From Prunella strophiata (Eukaryota > Chordata > Aves > Passeriformes > Prunellidae): a stretch of 64,000 nucleotides of DNA. This document shows, piece after piece, positions 11,816 through 26,002 of this stretch. A program made the position numbers and the translations under genes. The notes under the pieces were generated by a model. The model was not told the origin of the DNA. It did not search any database and was given only the letters and a program-made list of their open reading frames with translations. Positions within the stretch are counted from its first letter, which is position 1. Every line of letters starts with the position of its first letter. Where the stretch lies: contig JAZBQD010000027.1 in NCBI GenBank assembly GCA_036583965.1, positions 23,071,001-23,135,000 on the forward strand, in the 5' to 3' direction.

Positions 11816-14344
11816 CCCAAAACTCTAGAAAATCCTAATTATATACAGCTTTTTTGCTATACAGTCACACCCCTTCCACCAATAAATAGGCTAACAATGT
11901 TAAACAGCCTGTGAATTTAAATGCCTATGGAGCTATAACAATTCTGAGTTTCTGTGGATATTTTAAAACTGTATTATGTTTAACCGAATATCACAAAAAA
12001 CAGCAGTATGTTAATTATTCACTTTTATCTATGCAGTAGATGAACGTGCACAACACTTGCTCCTGTTAACAGTGCAAGTTTATCCTGATAAATACAGTAT
12101 TGAAGTTATTTCAATATTGAACAGTTAAGTCCTCAATAAGAATAATTAACAATTTTTTATAGTAATAAGCTTTAATATTACTTTCATAGTAATAAGGAAA
12201 ACTGAACTTTTGACCTTTGGGGAGAGGTGGGAAGAAGTTCTCTTACTGGGTGATTCAAAGATTTCAGGTATATATTTGAGTTGCTGGTATTTCACAACTT
12301 TGAACCACATCTAAAGAAAGCATTAAAAAAGAACATTTTCTTCAAAAAGAATTTTAAAAAAATGAAATAGATGTTAGTGTTTCCTTGGACATTAAATTTC
12401 TTTGTTGCCTGTAGAGAAAATGTTAAGAGAATTTATAGATTAAGGAGAAAATATTTTAACAACAAGATAATATTTTTACAGCTTCACTGACATTTTTTTC
12501 AGTGAAAATGCTTTTACTGGTTTTTTTTTGGTCACACTTGCTTGAGGAAGGACAAGGTGTCAGCAGAGTGGGGTTTCAGCCACTGAGAAGCCTTCCACTG
12601 CCCTGCTTTGTCAGTTACACCAGGGAGCTTTGGTTTATCAAACAAACACCAAGAATGAAATAAATTAATAGGAAGTCTCCAAGCTTTTCAGCACAGCCAA
12701 AATTTCCCCCCCCCTTGGTCCCACATAATGCTAACACTGACAATATTTCCTTTGCTCCATCTAGTGCCCTGACTAGCTCACCAAGAAGCTGCCATTCTTT
12801 ACCCCCACAAAATATCCTGAAAAAAAACTTACTAGCAACAGAGTTCAAAAACCAGGAAAGACTAATTGTTCTTTTTCTCATTTTATTCTATGTACCCTGC
12901 AGGAATAGTGTACTTGCAATGTTCAAATAAATGATAAGACAAGTTCTCTGGTCTTGAAAATTTTTTAGGGATGGCATTTTTACATTTTAGCATGATATCC
13001 CATAACTCATTCTATTACCTACAGACACACACAATATACCAGTGGCATGCCTGCATTTTTTCATTCCCCCCCTCAGCTGCCTAGTAGATCTGTCTCATTC
13101 CTTACAAGTGCTGCTTTGTGATTTTACAAGTTCTCCTACTGTTTCTATCAAGGAAATGCCTACTCTTCTACTCATACAGCTGTTCTCATCACAAAGATGG
13201 AACATAGTTATATTTGTCTTAATAATTTAATCAGTATTCAGTGTAACCTGCAGATTATTAAGAATTCATGTGAATGTCACAGGTTCTTCCACAGGGGTTC
13301 CATTGTAGTCCAGCAGGTTTGAAATCCAGTTGGCACCATGGCCTGATATACCTGAGAACATCTGAGAAAGCAAAGAGCTCTTTTTGTTAAAATGTACTGT
13401 TTTGAGGCAACACCATGAATTGTCATATGACATGAGAAAAGGGCAACTTACAAATCAGCCCTGCCCATTAATATTCTGTCAGGAAGCATTAGAATGAGAC
13501 AATGGTACTCTGCATTTCTCATCCATCCATGGACCCAGAATCCATTCACATGATGAAGGAGGGGAGGAAGGACCCATTTGAAACTGTTTTGATCACTAGT
13601 AATTTCTGAACAGGAAGACTGATCTGTACTTCTTCCATGTATTAACGGATGAAAAGGTTCTAACAATACAACAGTCAATCTGAGTTTCATTAAAATAGAT
13701 TAGATTAGTAATAATAAACCTTAATCCCTTCCAGACTTCATCATTAACACTTTTCTGCTGTCAGCACAGCTGTGCTTAAATCACTGCAAAAGAGCCAAGA
13801 CATTCAATCCCCACACATATCCACAGAGATGGAATGGAACTGCTGTATCCATTATTGTAAATGCAGTGTAAGCTCTCACAGATATTCCCCTTAATGAGAG
13901 GCTGCTCTGGCTGGAGACACCACTCACAGTGACAGCTACAGTATGAACAATTTATTACTCTTTGGTTTTGAAACTAAAGCTGTTTCTGTGTTCAGTGAAT
14001 ATTAATACAAGCTTGGCAGCTGGGCTGAGCCCAGCTCAAATTCACTCTGGTTGTGGGAACATCAACAATTCATAAATTTCATGATCTGTGCATATGCCCC
14101 CAAGAGTTCCCTTTTCTCTGATGTAGTACTGGAACTGCTGCCCTAGAATATTGTTCTAGATGGTATAACACTAATTCTAAGTAGTAAATTTATTCTATAC
14201 AGTTTTTTTCTCATTAGGCAAAAATACAAGTATCACCTTACAAATCTGGGGGCTTTTTCTTGCACAGTCATCACAGGTGCTTTCAATTTTAATTATCCAC
14301 TTTGAAAAATATGAACAATAAACAAGCCAATAAAGTATCATTTG

Positions 14345-14375
14345 AAAAAAAAAAAACCAAAAAACAAAAAACAAA
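14345..14375. repeat. A-rich (CAAAAA)n tract
   Basis: An A12 run continues into CCAAAAAACAAAAAACAAA-type units. Simple low-complexity DNA. Confidence 0.85.
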
Positions 14376-15235
14376 CCTGTCCAGACTAAGTTCTTATATA
14401 GTGAATTCTTCTTTAGAAGTTTATTTCTGTTAAAATAATATTTATATTAGTCATGTTACTGATATGCATGAGTAGGATACCCAAATCATAAAATAACAAA
14501 GGGATTATTTAGTTCAATCACAGGATTTATGTTCGTTGCAGCTGAAGAAATATGCACAATCCAAGGATAAGTTAAATTAAACAGATTAGGATATTTGGTG
14601 ATAAGTTTAGATGGCTTTAACATGCTTGTTTGCTCTTAAATTCTATTAACAGTAAAGTCAGACCACATTAGTACTGAAGGAAAATGCCAGCCAGTAGCTG
14701 TGTTTTAGCAGTGAAAAGTAGTTTTTTTTTTTTTTCCTTGTATTTTAAAAACTGTAGAGGATGAATTTATTAGAGCATGGAAATACAGGGAATGTACTAA
14801 CTTTTGAAATGCATTATATAACTAAAATAAAATGACATTATGTAACAAAAGTGAAAATTGTTAATGAACCCTCTATCAAGTTACATGTCATGAGAATGCC
14901 ACTTCAGAAATGCTCTTTCTCTCACCTGCTGTCATGGAGTAGCACCACAACAGTATCCTGACATTCAGTGTCTGCAGGATTTGATGAAGTACCTGATGTA
15001 AATTCCGTGCACTCCCACTACGAAATTGACTGAGGAAGGAAAGAAACTCTTGGTGCCTTTATGATGAACCTATCAAGCTGATTTGATAATCTTAAGGCAC
15101 AATTTCAATATATTTCCTTATATTTTTGCCTGACTTAGTGGATGCCCAGTCTCCCTAAGGATTCTGAGAACCACTTGAATTACCCTTTATTCTTTTGGTG
15201 ATAATCTGTAATGCTCGTGACTAAAAAAAAATCAA

Positions 15236-15660
15236 GGTGAAGGGTATCCCTGCAGCTGGCAGGGAGCTCAGGTGATGATATCTGAGTTAGATTCACTGGG
15301 TTTTTGACCAGAGAGGAACTTCTAAAAGTACTCCCTGGCAATGTCTGGGCCAGGACACATTGCACCTCACACTTCTGGAGACCCCAAGCTGACAGAAGCC
15401 CCTCATCTTACACTGAGGTGTTCTGGTCCAGCACAAATCCAGGGGGTCACTGCTTCTATTGACAATGCCACACCTTGCAAGAGAGAAATGATTTGTGCTC
15501 TGTACAGAGTTTTGCTTTTGTTGTTCTAAAAAGGACAAATTCACAGCACCCTGACAGCTCCATTCAGCTTCTCAAGGAGAATTTTCAGGGCCCAGTACCT
15601 GCAGTTGTATCTCTCTATTGGTGTCCACCAGGAACATCCAAACTTGGGGTGGTTTAAGGT
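15236..15660. other. GC-richer patch, no gene assigned
   Basis: This block is less AT-rich than its flanks and has several overlapping frames of 60-83 codons on both strands. None shows a domain, and none is framed by convincing splice sites. It could be a degraded retroelement or part of a non-coding transcript; nothing in the sequence decides this. Confidence 0.35.
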
Positions 15661-16678
15661 CACTGACCCCTAATTCACAGGACATAACACACAAGAAAAC
15701 CCAACCAAAAAGCAAACAACCAAAGAAAAGTTCATGACAGAAAAAAAACCCCATGAGTGTTGATAGTAGAGATGCTTAGCATAAAATTTCAATACAGTTT
15801 CTGTCCCTGCAGACTTGTTTTTAAAGTGCCTGAAAAAAAAATATCCATGCTATAGGAATAGACTGATAACTGAAGGACATGAAAAGGTCACACTGATTCT
15901 CAAACCTTAGCCTTTGAGCCAAACTATTTTACACCAGTGAAGACTTACACCCCATATATTCTGAGCAGTCTGCACTGACAGCAAATTGTGTTTTATTTTG
16001 AATAATTACTCTTTCTTGGCTAAGATAATTGTGGTTCAACACTAGCAGCACATAAAATCCTAATCCTTTATCATTTTGGTGCCTTGATTTGCTTTTGAAA
16101 TTCATCTTGATGTGTAATAGGCCTCCATACCATTACCTGATTTGTTTCTTCAATTGTTTATAACTCAGTAGAGCACAGCACCTGTAATTTGAGAACTGGA
16201 AGAATTTCAAGAGCCTGTTTCAGAACAGCACTGAGGTAGATGAGGCTACATTCTCAACTGTACAAAATAAGTCTGCCTTAAACAATTTCTTTACTAAGAA
16301 TCTAGTCCCTAGTTTGCTATGTCAGAGAAAAAAATTAAATACAATTATTTATACTTCACCTATTATTTTTAATTTCTGTCTTCAGTAATTATTATATCTA
16401 TTCTATCTTCAGTTATTTTTAAAACCCTCATACTTCTTCCTCTAGGATTAGACTATGTAGAAGTTACAGTGATGAAAATTATGACTTTCCAGAAAAAGCA
16501 AGTTAAATAAATGATGTCTGAGGGGGAAGAATTTCTTTAGAATTCCTTTTTCCCCTCTCCCACAAAGTAGGTACCCCACAATATCTTTGATATTTCTTTT
16601 CAAGGTACTTGAAAAAGTACATTGTTTCAAAAGTCTTTTTTGTAATTCCCTGGCTGCTCTTCAGTCTGGATGATGGTT

Positions 16679-16696
16679 ATCATCATCATCACCATC
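16679..16696. repeat. (ATC)n microsatellite
   Basis: Four to five CAT/ATC units with one CAC interruption. It gives a short histidine run in one chance frame. Confidence 0.8.
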
Positions 16697-17589
16697 TCCA
16701 GCAGCACTGCAGTTTCTGGCAGATGCTCTCAGACAGTTTTGCTTGTTCCAGTCACACAGAGTTACTTTCACACCATTTCTTGGCAGCTCTTGTTCTCCAG
16801 ATCAGCCTTTCTCCCCTGCCCCAACAGGAAATCTTCCATGTTTAGCTCAAAGATGGAACCACAGTATGAGGAAAAAATTTTGGGAAATGAAGTCAAGGCA
16901 GTAGACCAAACCCACAAAAGCAGATGTGAACATAAGCTTCACCTGCATTGAAACATTCAGTCCTAAAATCCATAGCATCTTCTTGGAATAAAATTAAACA
17001 AATATAAATTATTTATAATTTAATCCTCTGTTTCAGATTATAAGAACATAACAATAAATGCACTTTGTAAATAAACTGAATATGCTTCTTGTCAGGAATA
17101 ATAAGAGGAATTAAGAGACTGTATCAAAGCTGCATTCATTCCACTTTCTTCATTTCACCAGCTTTGGTTTTATTTCAATTATCACACTCCCTCATGCTTC
17201 TTAATGAAAACCAAGTTCATCAGTCCTAATGCTGTGTCATCTCCAGTGCTGGAAGAAAGCTTTTTCAATAATAAAAAGATTCTCACAGCATATAAGTCAG
17301 TCATGTTTAATGTGTATATTATATCAAGTATAGAGCATAAATGAATATACAAATAATTTTTATGAGGGACATTGACAGAGTTGGATTGAAAGGTCTTTTG
17401 GTTCCTTCAGTCTGTGTATTTTGATTGGATTTTGTGAAAAAAAAGGTACCTGAACACAGGAAGAACTTCGATTGGTCACTGACCTGAGTATGCTCACACA
17501 TTAATCACCAGATTAGAAAAAACAGAGAGAAAGAAAAATTGTAAGCATTTAGTGGAACAATTACCATTACTAAAAAATTATTTAATTAC

Positions 17590-17607
17590 AAAAAAAAAAA
17601 AAAAAAA
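17590..17607. repeat. Poly-A run (A18)
   Basis: Eighteen consecutive A, preceded by AT-rich sequence and followed by G. No target-site duplication is visible, so a retroposon origin is not supported. Confidence 0.9.
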
Positions 17608-20379
17608 GAACCATCATTTGCATCTGTCTAATTAGAACACTCTATTCTGACTCTCCTCCACTTGCTACACAAAGCAGAAGGAAAATAAGATTTATTGTGA
17701 GTAGGTTCTCCCCAAATGTACTAATCATAATCTATGTTTCCCATTTGGAATAAAATGTGATGGAAACAATCTTAGTGACTTGTAACTCCTGCTTGATTTT
17801 GGACCATATTTTCCAAGCATTTTAAAATATGGAGCAAGCTGGAATGTAACAAAGTTTACTGTTGCTATTGGTTATGCAGAAAAGCTCTGACATCAAGGAA
17901 AATAAATAAGGCTTTTTTAAGCAGAGTAATAACTCCACAATTAAGCACCCTATTTTACTGGTGACATAATGATGACACTGTTGCCACTATAATTAACAGG
18001 CTATGGGTCTAGCAAAACTAATTAAGTCAGCTGAAAGACTTCTGCAGCCTTTCCAAACAGTCTGTTCCTAAACTTAACCAAATTACTTTTCTATACTGAC
18101 ACAAAATACTTTTTTCATCATCATCAATTGGTTTTACTTGTTTTTCTAAAATCAGATTGTGACAAAAGAAACAACAAAAAAAATTGGTGTATTTGCTCCA
18201 ACATGCAGTATTTTTAGAATTAGCCTTTAATTATTTATGACTTACCAAGGGAAAATGAAATAATTGATAAGCAAGTATTTTCATAATTGTCATTAAATAT
18301 TGGGCACTTCTGATTCCACATGCTGACAATGCTGTCAGGGAAGACTTGCTCAGAATGTCTATGATGTGCTTTTGTTTCAGTATTCAATCATAATCAACAA
18401 TTCCTGCAGTAGTAATAGTTCAAAATGGCCCCAAGGCCCCATAAAAAAAGAACTGCTGAGTTTGTGACCTTGATCTTTAGAAAAGGTAAAACGTTTTAAG
18501 ACTGGATCTGAATAAGAATGTTGTCAAGATGCTATTTAAGACTTTTAGGATTTTCAAATACAACATGTAATAACTTTGAAAGAAGACACTTCACTTTATT
18601 GCAGAACTTAGTCTCCCTAATTAGATGTAATTTGCTCTAGTTTTCAGTACACAGCCACTAAAAAAACAAGATAAATGCTGCAGGAAATGTGGTATGACCT
18701 TTTCATTATTGCTTTGTCAGGACATCTGTCAAGGGACTTTTGCTCCACTCCAAAGCAGACACTGCAATGAACTGGAGTAGGGAATAGCTTGTTCTTGGGA
18801 GGGAGCCAGACTGTGCTACCAAGTAAGATTCATAATGTACTGCAGTCAATAAGATATCAAGGTACAAGGTACAGAACAACCCCAAATTTATCTTCTGAAG
18901 TAGGAAAGATCAACAATTCACTGCACATTAAAAAGGAAGATACAAAAAGACAAAAAAAGATTGTATTTGCCACAGCCCCGCTAATATTATCTATGATTAT
19001 ATACTCTACAATTTTTGTTATGTAAATGCATTTCTGAAATGTTTTAATAAGAAATTTCATAACATCAACAATGTGAAATGGTGGCTCAAGATATGCAGAA
19101 GAAAGAATACACATAGCCTGACACAGTTTTCTCACAAAAGGAAAAAAAATCCAGTTGGATTTATCGAATTCTGGCAAGTTTAAATGTTATTGAAAGCTTT
19201 TAGGAAGCTGCTCAAACCAGCCTGTCTTCCCAGGTTAAAATGAATTGTTTCAGGGACAAAAGAACTGTGCCAACCCTGCAAAAATTAATAACCTTTTCCT
19301 AATGCCTATTCTATAGTAAAGAAAAGAGTGACAAGCAGAGCCTATTTCAGTATGCTTACATTTTCTGGCCCCTTCATCTTAGCCCTAAAAGAATTGCAGA
19401 GTAATAAAAGTACAAGATACACATCAGTGGTATTGACAGCCCTCTCTGCTGGGAGTGTTTCAGAAACTTGTTTATCAAACCCATCATAGGTATGGAACAA
19501 GCTGAAAGTTTACAGTAATTACCTGCTACAACAATACATTTGCAGACAAATATTTGCCAGTTTACTTTTTATTTTGTTGAGTCATATCTTTACTCAACAA
19601 AATATACATCTGAAATATCTAAAATTTTCTTAAACTTTTTACTGGTAATTAAATGCATTTCCATTATAGCTGTCTTTCTCTTTTCTCCTGGTTTTTCACT
19701 TAACCTGTTACATCTCTTGTTTAATTAAGCTACATTCTTAGGAAATGAAATAATCTCTTGCAAGTTTATGGATTTCTTTCTTCAAAAACATTTCTATTTT
19801 AGTTAATACCTTCAATTTCCAGAGCACACAGGAGTCAGGACATTTATAGCAGAAGGCAGCCAGTTATTGAAACTGTGAGTTCAGTCCCATATGATCAATG
19901 CTATCAATGCAGTTGTAATAATGTTTCCAACTGCAGAGCCCCAAAAGCTATATAAATAAGTATAAATGAATAATTCCAGAAATTTTCTCTTGTTTCTTAG
20001 TATACTGGGGAAGAATGCAGAAAGACTGCTTCCCAGAGTGACACTGATTGCCATTGAGGAGTGACACTATGATTTAGCAAATAATTCCATTCTTATTTCA
20101 TTCCAGGCAAAGTTTCTAATGCTTTCTGGTTCCCCAGTCAGCCCACCCCATCCTCCTCTGCCCTCTAACAAGGAAACACCCAGGCAGTCAGGCTTAGTTA
20201 CAGCTCAGCAGACTGGTTTATTGTCATTTTCTGGGACTGAACCATGCTTTGACATGTCCAGTTCCTATAATTTCCTTAAACTTCTCACACAGTGAATAAA
20301 GCTGAACTTCACTTGAGTAGGAAAGCAGAGCTGAAATCATGAAAATCTGCAGAATCAGGGGGGATATTAGAGTGAGAAG

Positions 20380-21150
20380 AGGACAGGAGAGGCAGAAGGT
20401 TGCACATGACAGAAGTCACCTCTCACCAGCACTGTCAGCCAGAGGAGCAGCCCTGGGGAGCCAGCCCTGGGTGTGTGCAGGTGACAGTGGTGTCTGTCCC
20501 CAGCCAATTTAGTGGATTTACAGGTTTCAGGTGGGGACAAGGTGCATAAAGCCCCAGGTTCTAACAGAGCTGTGTGAAAAGGGCAGAAGCTGCTCCCCCA
20601 GGAGCTGATGGGGTGCCTGCAGCTGCCATGGCCACAGCAGAGGGAGTGTGCTCATGGTCTGGAACATTTGAGGAGTGGTTATAAAGCATTTAGGGAATTG
20701 TAGCTCTTGGATTAACATTTTATTCAGGCTGCTATGGCTATCAGGAATGACTGGCTCACTGACAGTTAATAACATGCAATTAATAAATCATGAAGCTGCT
20801 CCAAACCTTACTTCTACTAAGCCATGAGTTAAGCATTTTTCCCTGTGACAACCTAGCTCTGATTTTCATTTTACACAAAGCCCTGCCCTGTGTGCATGCC
20901 CAGAAAAGCCAGATGACACAGCAGAGTGTAAATGAGAGATGCCTACAGTGCATCTCCATACCACAGGTATTGATCCTGGTTTGAGAACTGTGCAGGTGGA
21001 GCTCTGTACCTGTCTCTGAGCACATCAGCTCACTCCAGCTGAGTGCTGCTCAGGCTGTGTGAGCAGAGGAAGGAGCACAGAGAGGAGCTGCTCAAGGCAC
21101 CACTGCCTCTTTCCAGGGCCCTGCCAGGGTTTCAAGTGCTCCTTAGAGCA
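20380..21150. other. GC-richer, CpG-poor patch
   Basis: About 770 bases enriched in CAGCC, CTGCAGCTG and CCAGG words but almost without CpG, so it is not a CpG-island promoter. Frames of 64-82 codons occur on both strands without any recognised domain. This kind of island is common in bird non-coding DNA. It could include an exon of a non-coding RNA, which the sequence alone cannot show. Confidence 0.35.
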
Positions 21151-22556
21151 CTTAGGCTCTAAGCAAAGCAGCTTCTGACAGGATTTGTAGTTATGGTGAA
21201 TACATTACTTACGCCAGAGGACAAAATAGGGAGGAAGTAAGAGAGATTTATTTCTGTAAAACTTATTTAGTCTACCAAAAAAGACCTTTACACTGATATA
21301 AACTGTTAGTGTGTGAAGTTACACAGATTCATAAAAGGTGGCACTTGGAATATCCTGACAAAATCAGGTGCAATAAGTGCTGGCCCCACATTTGTGGTCT
21401 ATTGCTCAGCACCGATGCTCTTTCAATGAAGTTTTAACTGGCAGGAATCCTCAAATCTAACAAAAAAGGAACACAGTTGAGGTGAAATCTCCTTATGTAG
21501 ATAATATAGGTCAGTTATAATCATCCTTTAGATCTTGAAATACACCCACCTGCCCAATAACTCCCATTCCTCCTACCACTGCTAATGTCCCTCTCTTTAC
21601 TATGCAGAAGAGGGTTTTTTCCTTCTATTTTAAATTAAAAACTATAACTATGCAGTGTTTATCCACTTTCACAAAACATTGGAAATAGGATAGGTTCAAG
21701 AGAAATGAAATAAGAAAATTTAATTTCAATAAACAAATTGTATTCAATATTTTTTTATCAATGTAGGAGTCACTAAATTTGAATTTACAAAATATTTTAT
21801 AGCTAGTGTTTTATTAGTCCATGTGTAGTAAGTTGCATGTGATTTCTTTTTTTGAACTGTTTTCCCCTAAAGTTATTAAAGTGTTGCATTAAGTCTGGAC
21901 AGCCTTTGATTATTTTCTAGAGAGGAAAAAGTAAATGACAGCTGCCAGTGGCTACAAATTTCTTCTGAAAGAACCATGTACAGATAAAACCTAACACAAG
22001 ATATAAGTGGTTAAATTTAAGAAGGACTCAGTCATGAAATGAACTTGGAATAGAGAGCAGCTGCACAGCCTTTGGTAGTTGTCTTTTACATTATACCAAA
22101 AAAACTTTCTCAATGACACCTCTATCACCATCATCACCCCCTGTAAACACAAATCTGTGTGTTTACACAAAGAATCTAAATATACAACAAACCAATGGAG
22201 ACAAAACAGATCAAACTGGTTTTGATCATTTGATCATTAAACATTTGCTTTAGGATATCACAAGTCCCTCAAGGACCCTATAGACTGATGTTACTTTTAA
22301 TTAGGTGTCACTTAAGAAGTTCCTCCAAGTGTGGATATTATAACCAGACTAATACTCTGATGAGTGACTTTCTCACTAGAAAGAAATTAAATTATTGACA
22401 TATTTGCAGATACATAAAGATTGAGACAAAGAGTAATGCAGTGGAATAATCGTGACAAAAACCCATCCTTACTAGATGGTAAACCAGGCAAAAATAGAAA
22501 ACATTAATCTTTGGTTTGGACTAAATATAGAGTTTTATACATAATAAAATAGAATT
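21151..22556. other. Non-coding AT-rich sequence
   Basis: Unique AT-rich sequence without recognisable genes or repeats. Confidence 0.6.
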
Positions 22557-22576
22557 AAAAAAAAAAAAAAAAAAAG
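22557..22576 (+). repeat. Poly-A tract (A20) preceded by AATAAA
   Basis: Twenty consecutive A. An AATAAA hexamer lies about 15-20 bases upstream (near 22541), as in the tail of a retroposed mRNA. However, the preceding sequence carries no recognisable coding or known retroposon sequence, and I see no matching target-site duplication. The AATAAA may be a product of local AT-richness. Confidence 0.7.
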
Positions 22577-22633
22577 TATTTCATGCTCCTTAGGGACAGG
22601 AAAGGGTACTGGGAAGAAGTAATGCCAAAGAGT

Positions 22634-22652
22634 GCTCTGGGAATCCCAGAGC
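22634..22652. repeat. Short perfect inverted repeat (9-bp arms, 1-nt centre)
   Basis: GCTCTGGGA and TCCCAGAGC flank a single A. It is a nearly perfect 19-bp palindrome just downstream of the A20 tract. Seen directly; function unknown. Confidence 0.85.
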
Positions 22653-25600
22653 CCAAGCTGACAATGACAGTGCAGATAAAGGTGTTAAGCAAAAGTCTTG
22701 CTGCTCATTGAACAGACAGAACATCTCCTTTGTGTCCTTATTTGCCAGGATGAAACTCCTACTGGAATAGTGGCCAAGTTCCACAGTGAAAAAAGTGTTG
22801 CAGAAACTGGGAGGGTTCTACTGCAAATGTCACTGAAGGTTTGGAAAACCTGCAGGACTGAAGCATTTGGGTCTACTTATTTTACTTGAGAAAGATGAAA
22901 GACTGACCTAAAAATAACAATAATAATGTATAAATAAAAATATGGGGAATAAAAAGGTGAAGTTCAACTTCCAGATGTTCTAACTTTATGCTCTTTAAAC
23001 TTAACATAAAACATTTTGGCTTTCTCCTTTTTGTAGGACAAGAGGACAGAGATTGATTACCACTGATATTGCAGTTCATCCCTTGACCTTTTGCCATAAC
23101 TTCTCTGATCCTGTCAGCAATCACACACATATTACTGCAGTTTGTCTTTATCATGGGGGTTTCAATTGCTCTCCCACAGCAAGTGCAAGCAAAACAGTGC
23201 AGTTTTTAATAATGTGCTTATTTCTATAAGCCAAAGCAAATTGAACTTATTATATTTAGCATAGCATTCTAATTGCATACAGATGAGTTCTTCATTTATG
23301 TATTTATGTATAAATACCTATATTACATATTTCTGCCTGATTTTGAGGATGAGTAGGTTTTATTTAGATTTAGGGAAGTCATGATTCTGCTGCACACAAG
23401 GTAAAACAGCCATCATGGGAGCATGGTCTAAGATGACTTGGAATAGTGGAAACATGTCACAAGTTATTGATCAATTTGAGCCCATCCTAATTATCATGAG
23501 CAAAACTGGTGTGAGCAAAGTGGTCTCAGCAGTAAACACACTCATTGAAAAGTATCAGTAACAGAAAACTACTGGAGTTTCAAACACCTGTTTGTATTAT
23601 TTAGGAAAACTTTTTGGTCAAACAGTGAAAAACCAAACTGAATCCCCTTTCCACACAATAAATTCCAACAAATAGACCCCCTCCACCCCAAAATGCTGAT
23701 CACAAAAGAATTTTTTCATAAACATCATTGAACTGTTTGAACTTCTTTTTAAAAGCTGATAAATAGCTCTGAGAGTTTTTGATACTCTTGTTTGGATATA
23801 TTCTCTACAATTGAGAAGTACACTAACAAATAAAACACTTCATAATTAATTTGAACAGGAATTTATAAGAATATATAAGAAAGAAGAATCATAAAAATAG
23901 CATCACTGTAACTTACCTGAGGACTGAGTATTACAGCACTTGCTTCTGCCAAACTGGGTCTACTTGGCCAGACTGTCTCATTGCAAAGTGTCAAAGCAGA
24001 GCTGTTGGGAAAAAGGGTCAGTTCAGCACAGCTTCAAAATAATTGCTTAATACTCAGATAATGATTATTAAATATGTTTTACTATCCTGAAAACAAGAAG
24101 CAATCAAAAACAAGGAGGAAAACACACTGAACCAATATTTCACCTCCAGTTAATTGAAATCTTATCTTTTCTCTACACTGACTAACACTTCTAGAGATAA
24201 GAGCTGATATTTTTAAATGCTTTTGCTAAATTAACACAACCCAAACCTCTGCCCACTTTCAGTTCTCAGCCTGAGAGTGCAGGTACCAGGAAATGTCTCA
24301 GAGCACTGAGAAACCTCTTATTATTGATGGTTGTACAATTTTTTGACCATGATAGCACCTTGACTCCTTTCCCTTTTTGTTGTGACAGATAAGCCTAAAA
24401 TATTTCAGAGTTTCAAATGGAAGATAAGCAGTAAGCAGCAAAATGTTTGATGATTATTCAAAGCTTATCTGAATTGCCCATACTTCCTGAGATCAGTGTG
24501 TGTCATAAGATCTACAGTCCTTCCAAATTCCAGACAGTTCAGAAGCACCTGGAAAATTGTTTTTTATCTCTGTATGTTGGCACTTTTACCTTTGCAGACT
24601 TCAGGTAAATGTAATGCCGTGCACAAGTTTAAAAAAAATAAAATACTTAATATAATCCTGTACCTTAAACAGTTTTATTTTTGAGGACTATTATAATTTT
24701 TATTTGGGACCCCCCAACTGCCATGCTATCCTCAATCACAGGTCTGCCATATGACTGGCCAGATGATAAATGCTATTGGTCACATCACATGCTTTTACAT
24801 CTTCTCAGCTTATTTTTCTATAATTTAAATTATTTCTTTACTGTAGCAGCAAATCATATACTCCAAAAATATCAAGCTTTGTCATGGGAAAAAAGGCACA
24901 CAAAAAGAGAAGTTGCTCTCAATGCTCAGGAAGCAAAAAACCCCAAACCATTATAGGTTTCCTCAGAATAATTAATTCTAGTTTTATCCTTTGCACTACA
25001 GAAAGACTGGAAAGCATTTTCAAGGTAGGAGAGTTAAGCTCCAAGCTACTCTGCATTTTCAGCTGTGCTCCTGACCAAAATCAGAATGAAATCCTTAATT
25101 TATGATTTCAACCATTGCAGGCACCCACCCTCAGCCCAGCCCCACATCTCCTGAAATCTGGATTGAGAAAGAAAGGAAATGGATTTATTTGCCCGTGGTG
25201 TTTGTGTTGCACTTGCAACACTTGCCAGCATTTAGTGCTCATGCTGAATGTCCAGGAGTCATGTTTGGAGGTTTTTCAAGGTTCATGATTATTTCTTCAT
25301 CTTTACATAAAAACTTTCTATCAATTGGACACTGTGTGAATTTCTCAGGGATTTAAATGTATTCTAAGGTAGAGTCTGTATTGCCTCATTTGAAAAGTCA
25401 AGCACTTTATCTTCTAGTCACAGAGTAAAATCCTTTGAATTTGGGAAAATGTTTAAGGCACAGTCCTCAACTGTACAAATACCATTTTGGCTAAAATCAC
25501 TGCACTAGGACCTAAGAATGTCCTGGAATTCAGAAGGACAGAACTCAGTGCATAAATCTTTCTCACAATCATCTGCTCTCAAACAACATATTTTCCCTTC

Positions 25601-26002
25601 ATTTTTCCACCCTTGATCTTCACAAGATCAAGAAATTATATCTAAAATTAGTATTGTACTCTTTGATAATTTATTTACCAACATGGTTAGCAGAAATCAA
25701 CTGTCCTTCCACTTGCACATTTATTTTAACATTTGAAGTACTTTGAAATTACTCAGGACTGGATTACCCAATGAATTAAAACAAAATAGATCCATGTGAC
25801 AATATTCATGTTCTTTGAAGACTTCAGCATGTTTTCCTTCTAGACCAATGGACTCACAATACTGAAGCTTCAAGCTGTCCCCCATGTCTGAGCATTCCAG
25901 TTCCTGCCAAACCATATGGCACATCTTTGAGTGTTAATGATTTTCATGCTCAGTGGGAACTCTTTGAAGTAATGCTGCATTTGTGTTTGATATAAAGTAG
26001 CC
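22653..26002. other. Non-coding AT-rich sequence
   Basis: No gene is recognised. The frames at 24681-25356 (84-91 codons) overlap in different registers and have no domain. A short palindrome, GTGTTGCA/TGCAACAC with a 2-nt centre, lies at 25204-25221 and contains a C/EBP-like TTGCA...TGCAA pair. Confidence 0.55.

Larger units (their letters stand above)
8771..15235. other. Non-coding AT-rich sequence with homopolymers
   Basis: No gene or transposon family is recognised in this 6.5 kb. It holds an A16 run (11800-11815), a C9 run (12706-12714), an A12 plus CAAAA-rich tract (14345-14375) and a T14 run (14722-14735). Open frames reach 60-90 codons only. A short homeodomain- and POU-word-rich segment at about 11270-11330 could be regulatory, but this cannot be judged from one species. 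Confidence 0.55.
15661..20379. other. Non-coding AT-rich sequence with simple repeats
   Basis: No gene is seen in this 4.7 kb. It holds a short (ATC)n microsatellite (16679-16696) and an A18 run (17590-17607). The 106-codon minus-strand frame at 18857-19177 has no recognised domain. A segment rich in TAATTA-type words lies at about 17930-18030. Confidence 0.55.

Noticed and set aside
16679..16696. Histidine-run frame suggesting a metal-binding peptide
   Set aside because: The run is a product of the ATC/CAT microsatellite and lies in a short chance frame.
20380..21150. GC-rich block as a CpG-island promoter
   Set aside because: CpG dinucleotides are nearly absent, so it does not meet the definition. 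The GC comes from CAG, CTG and CCAGG words.
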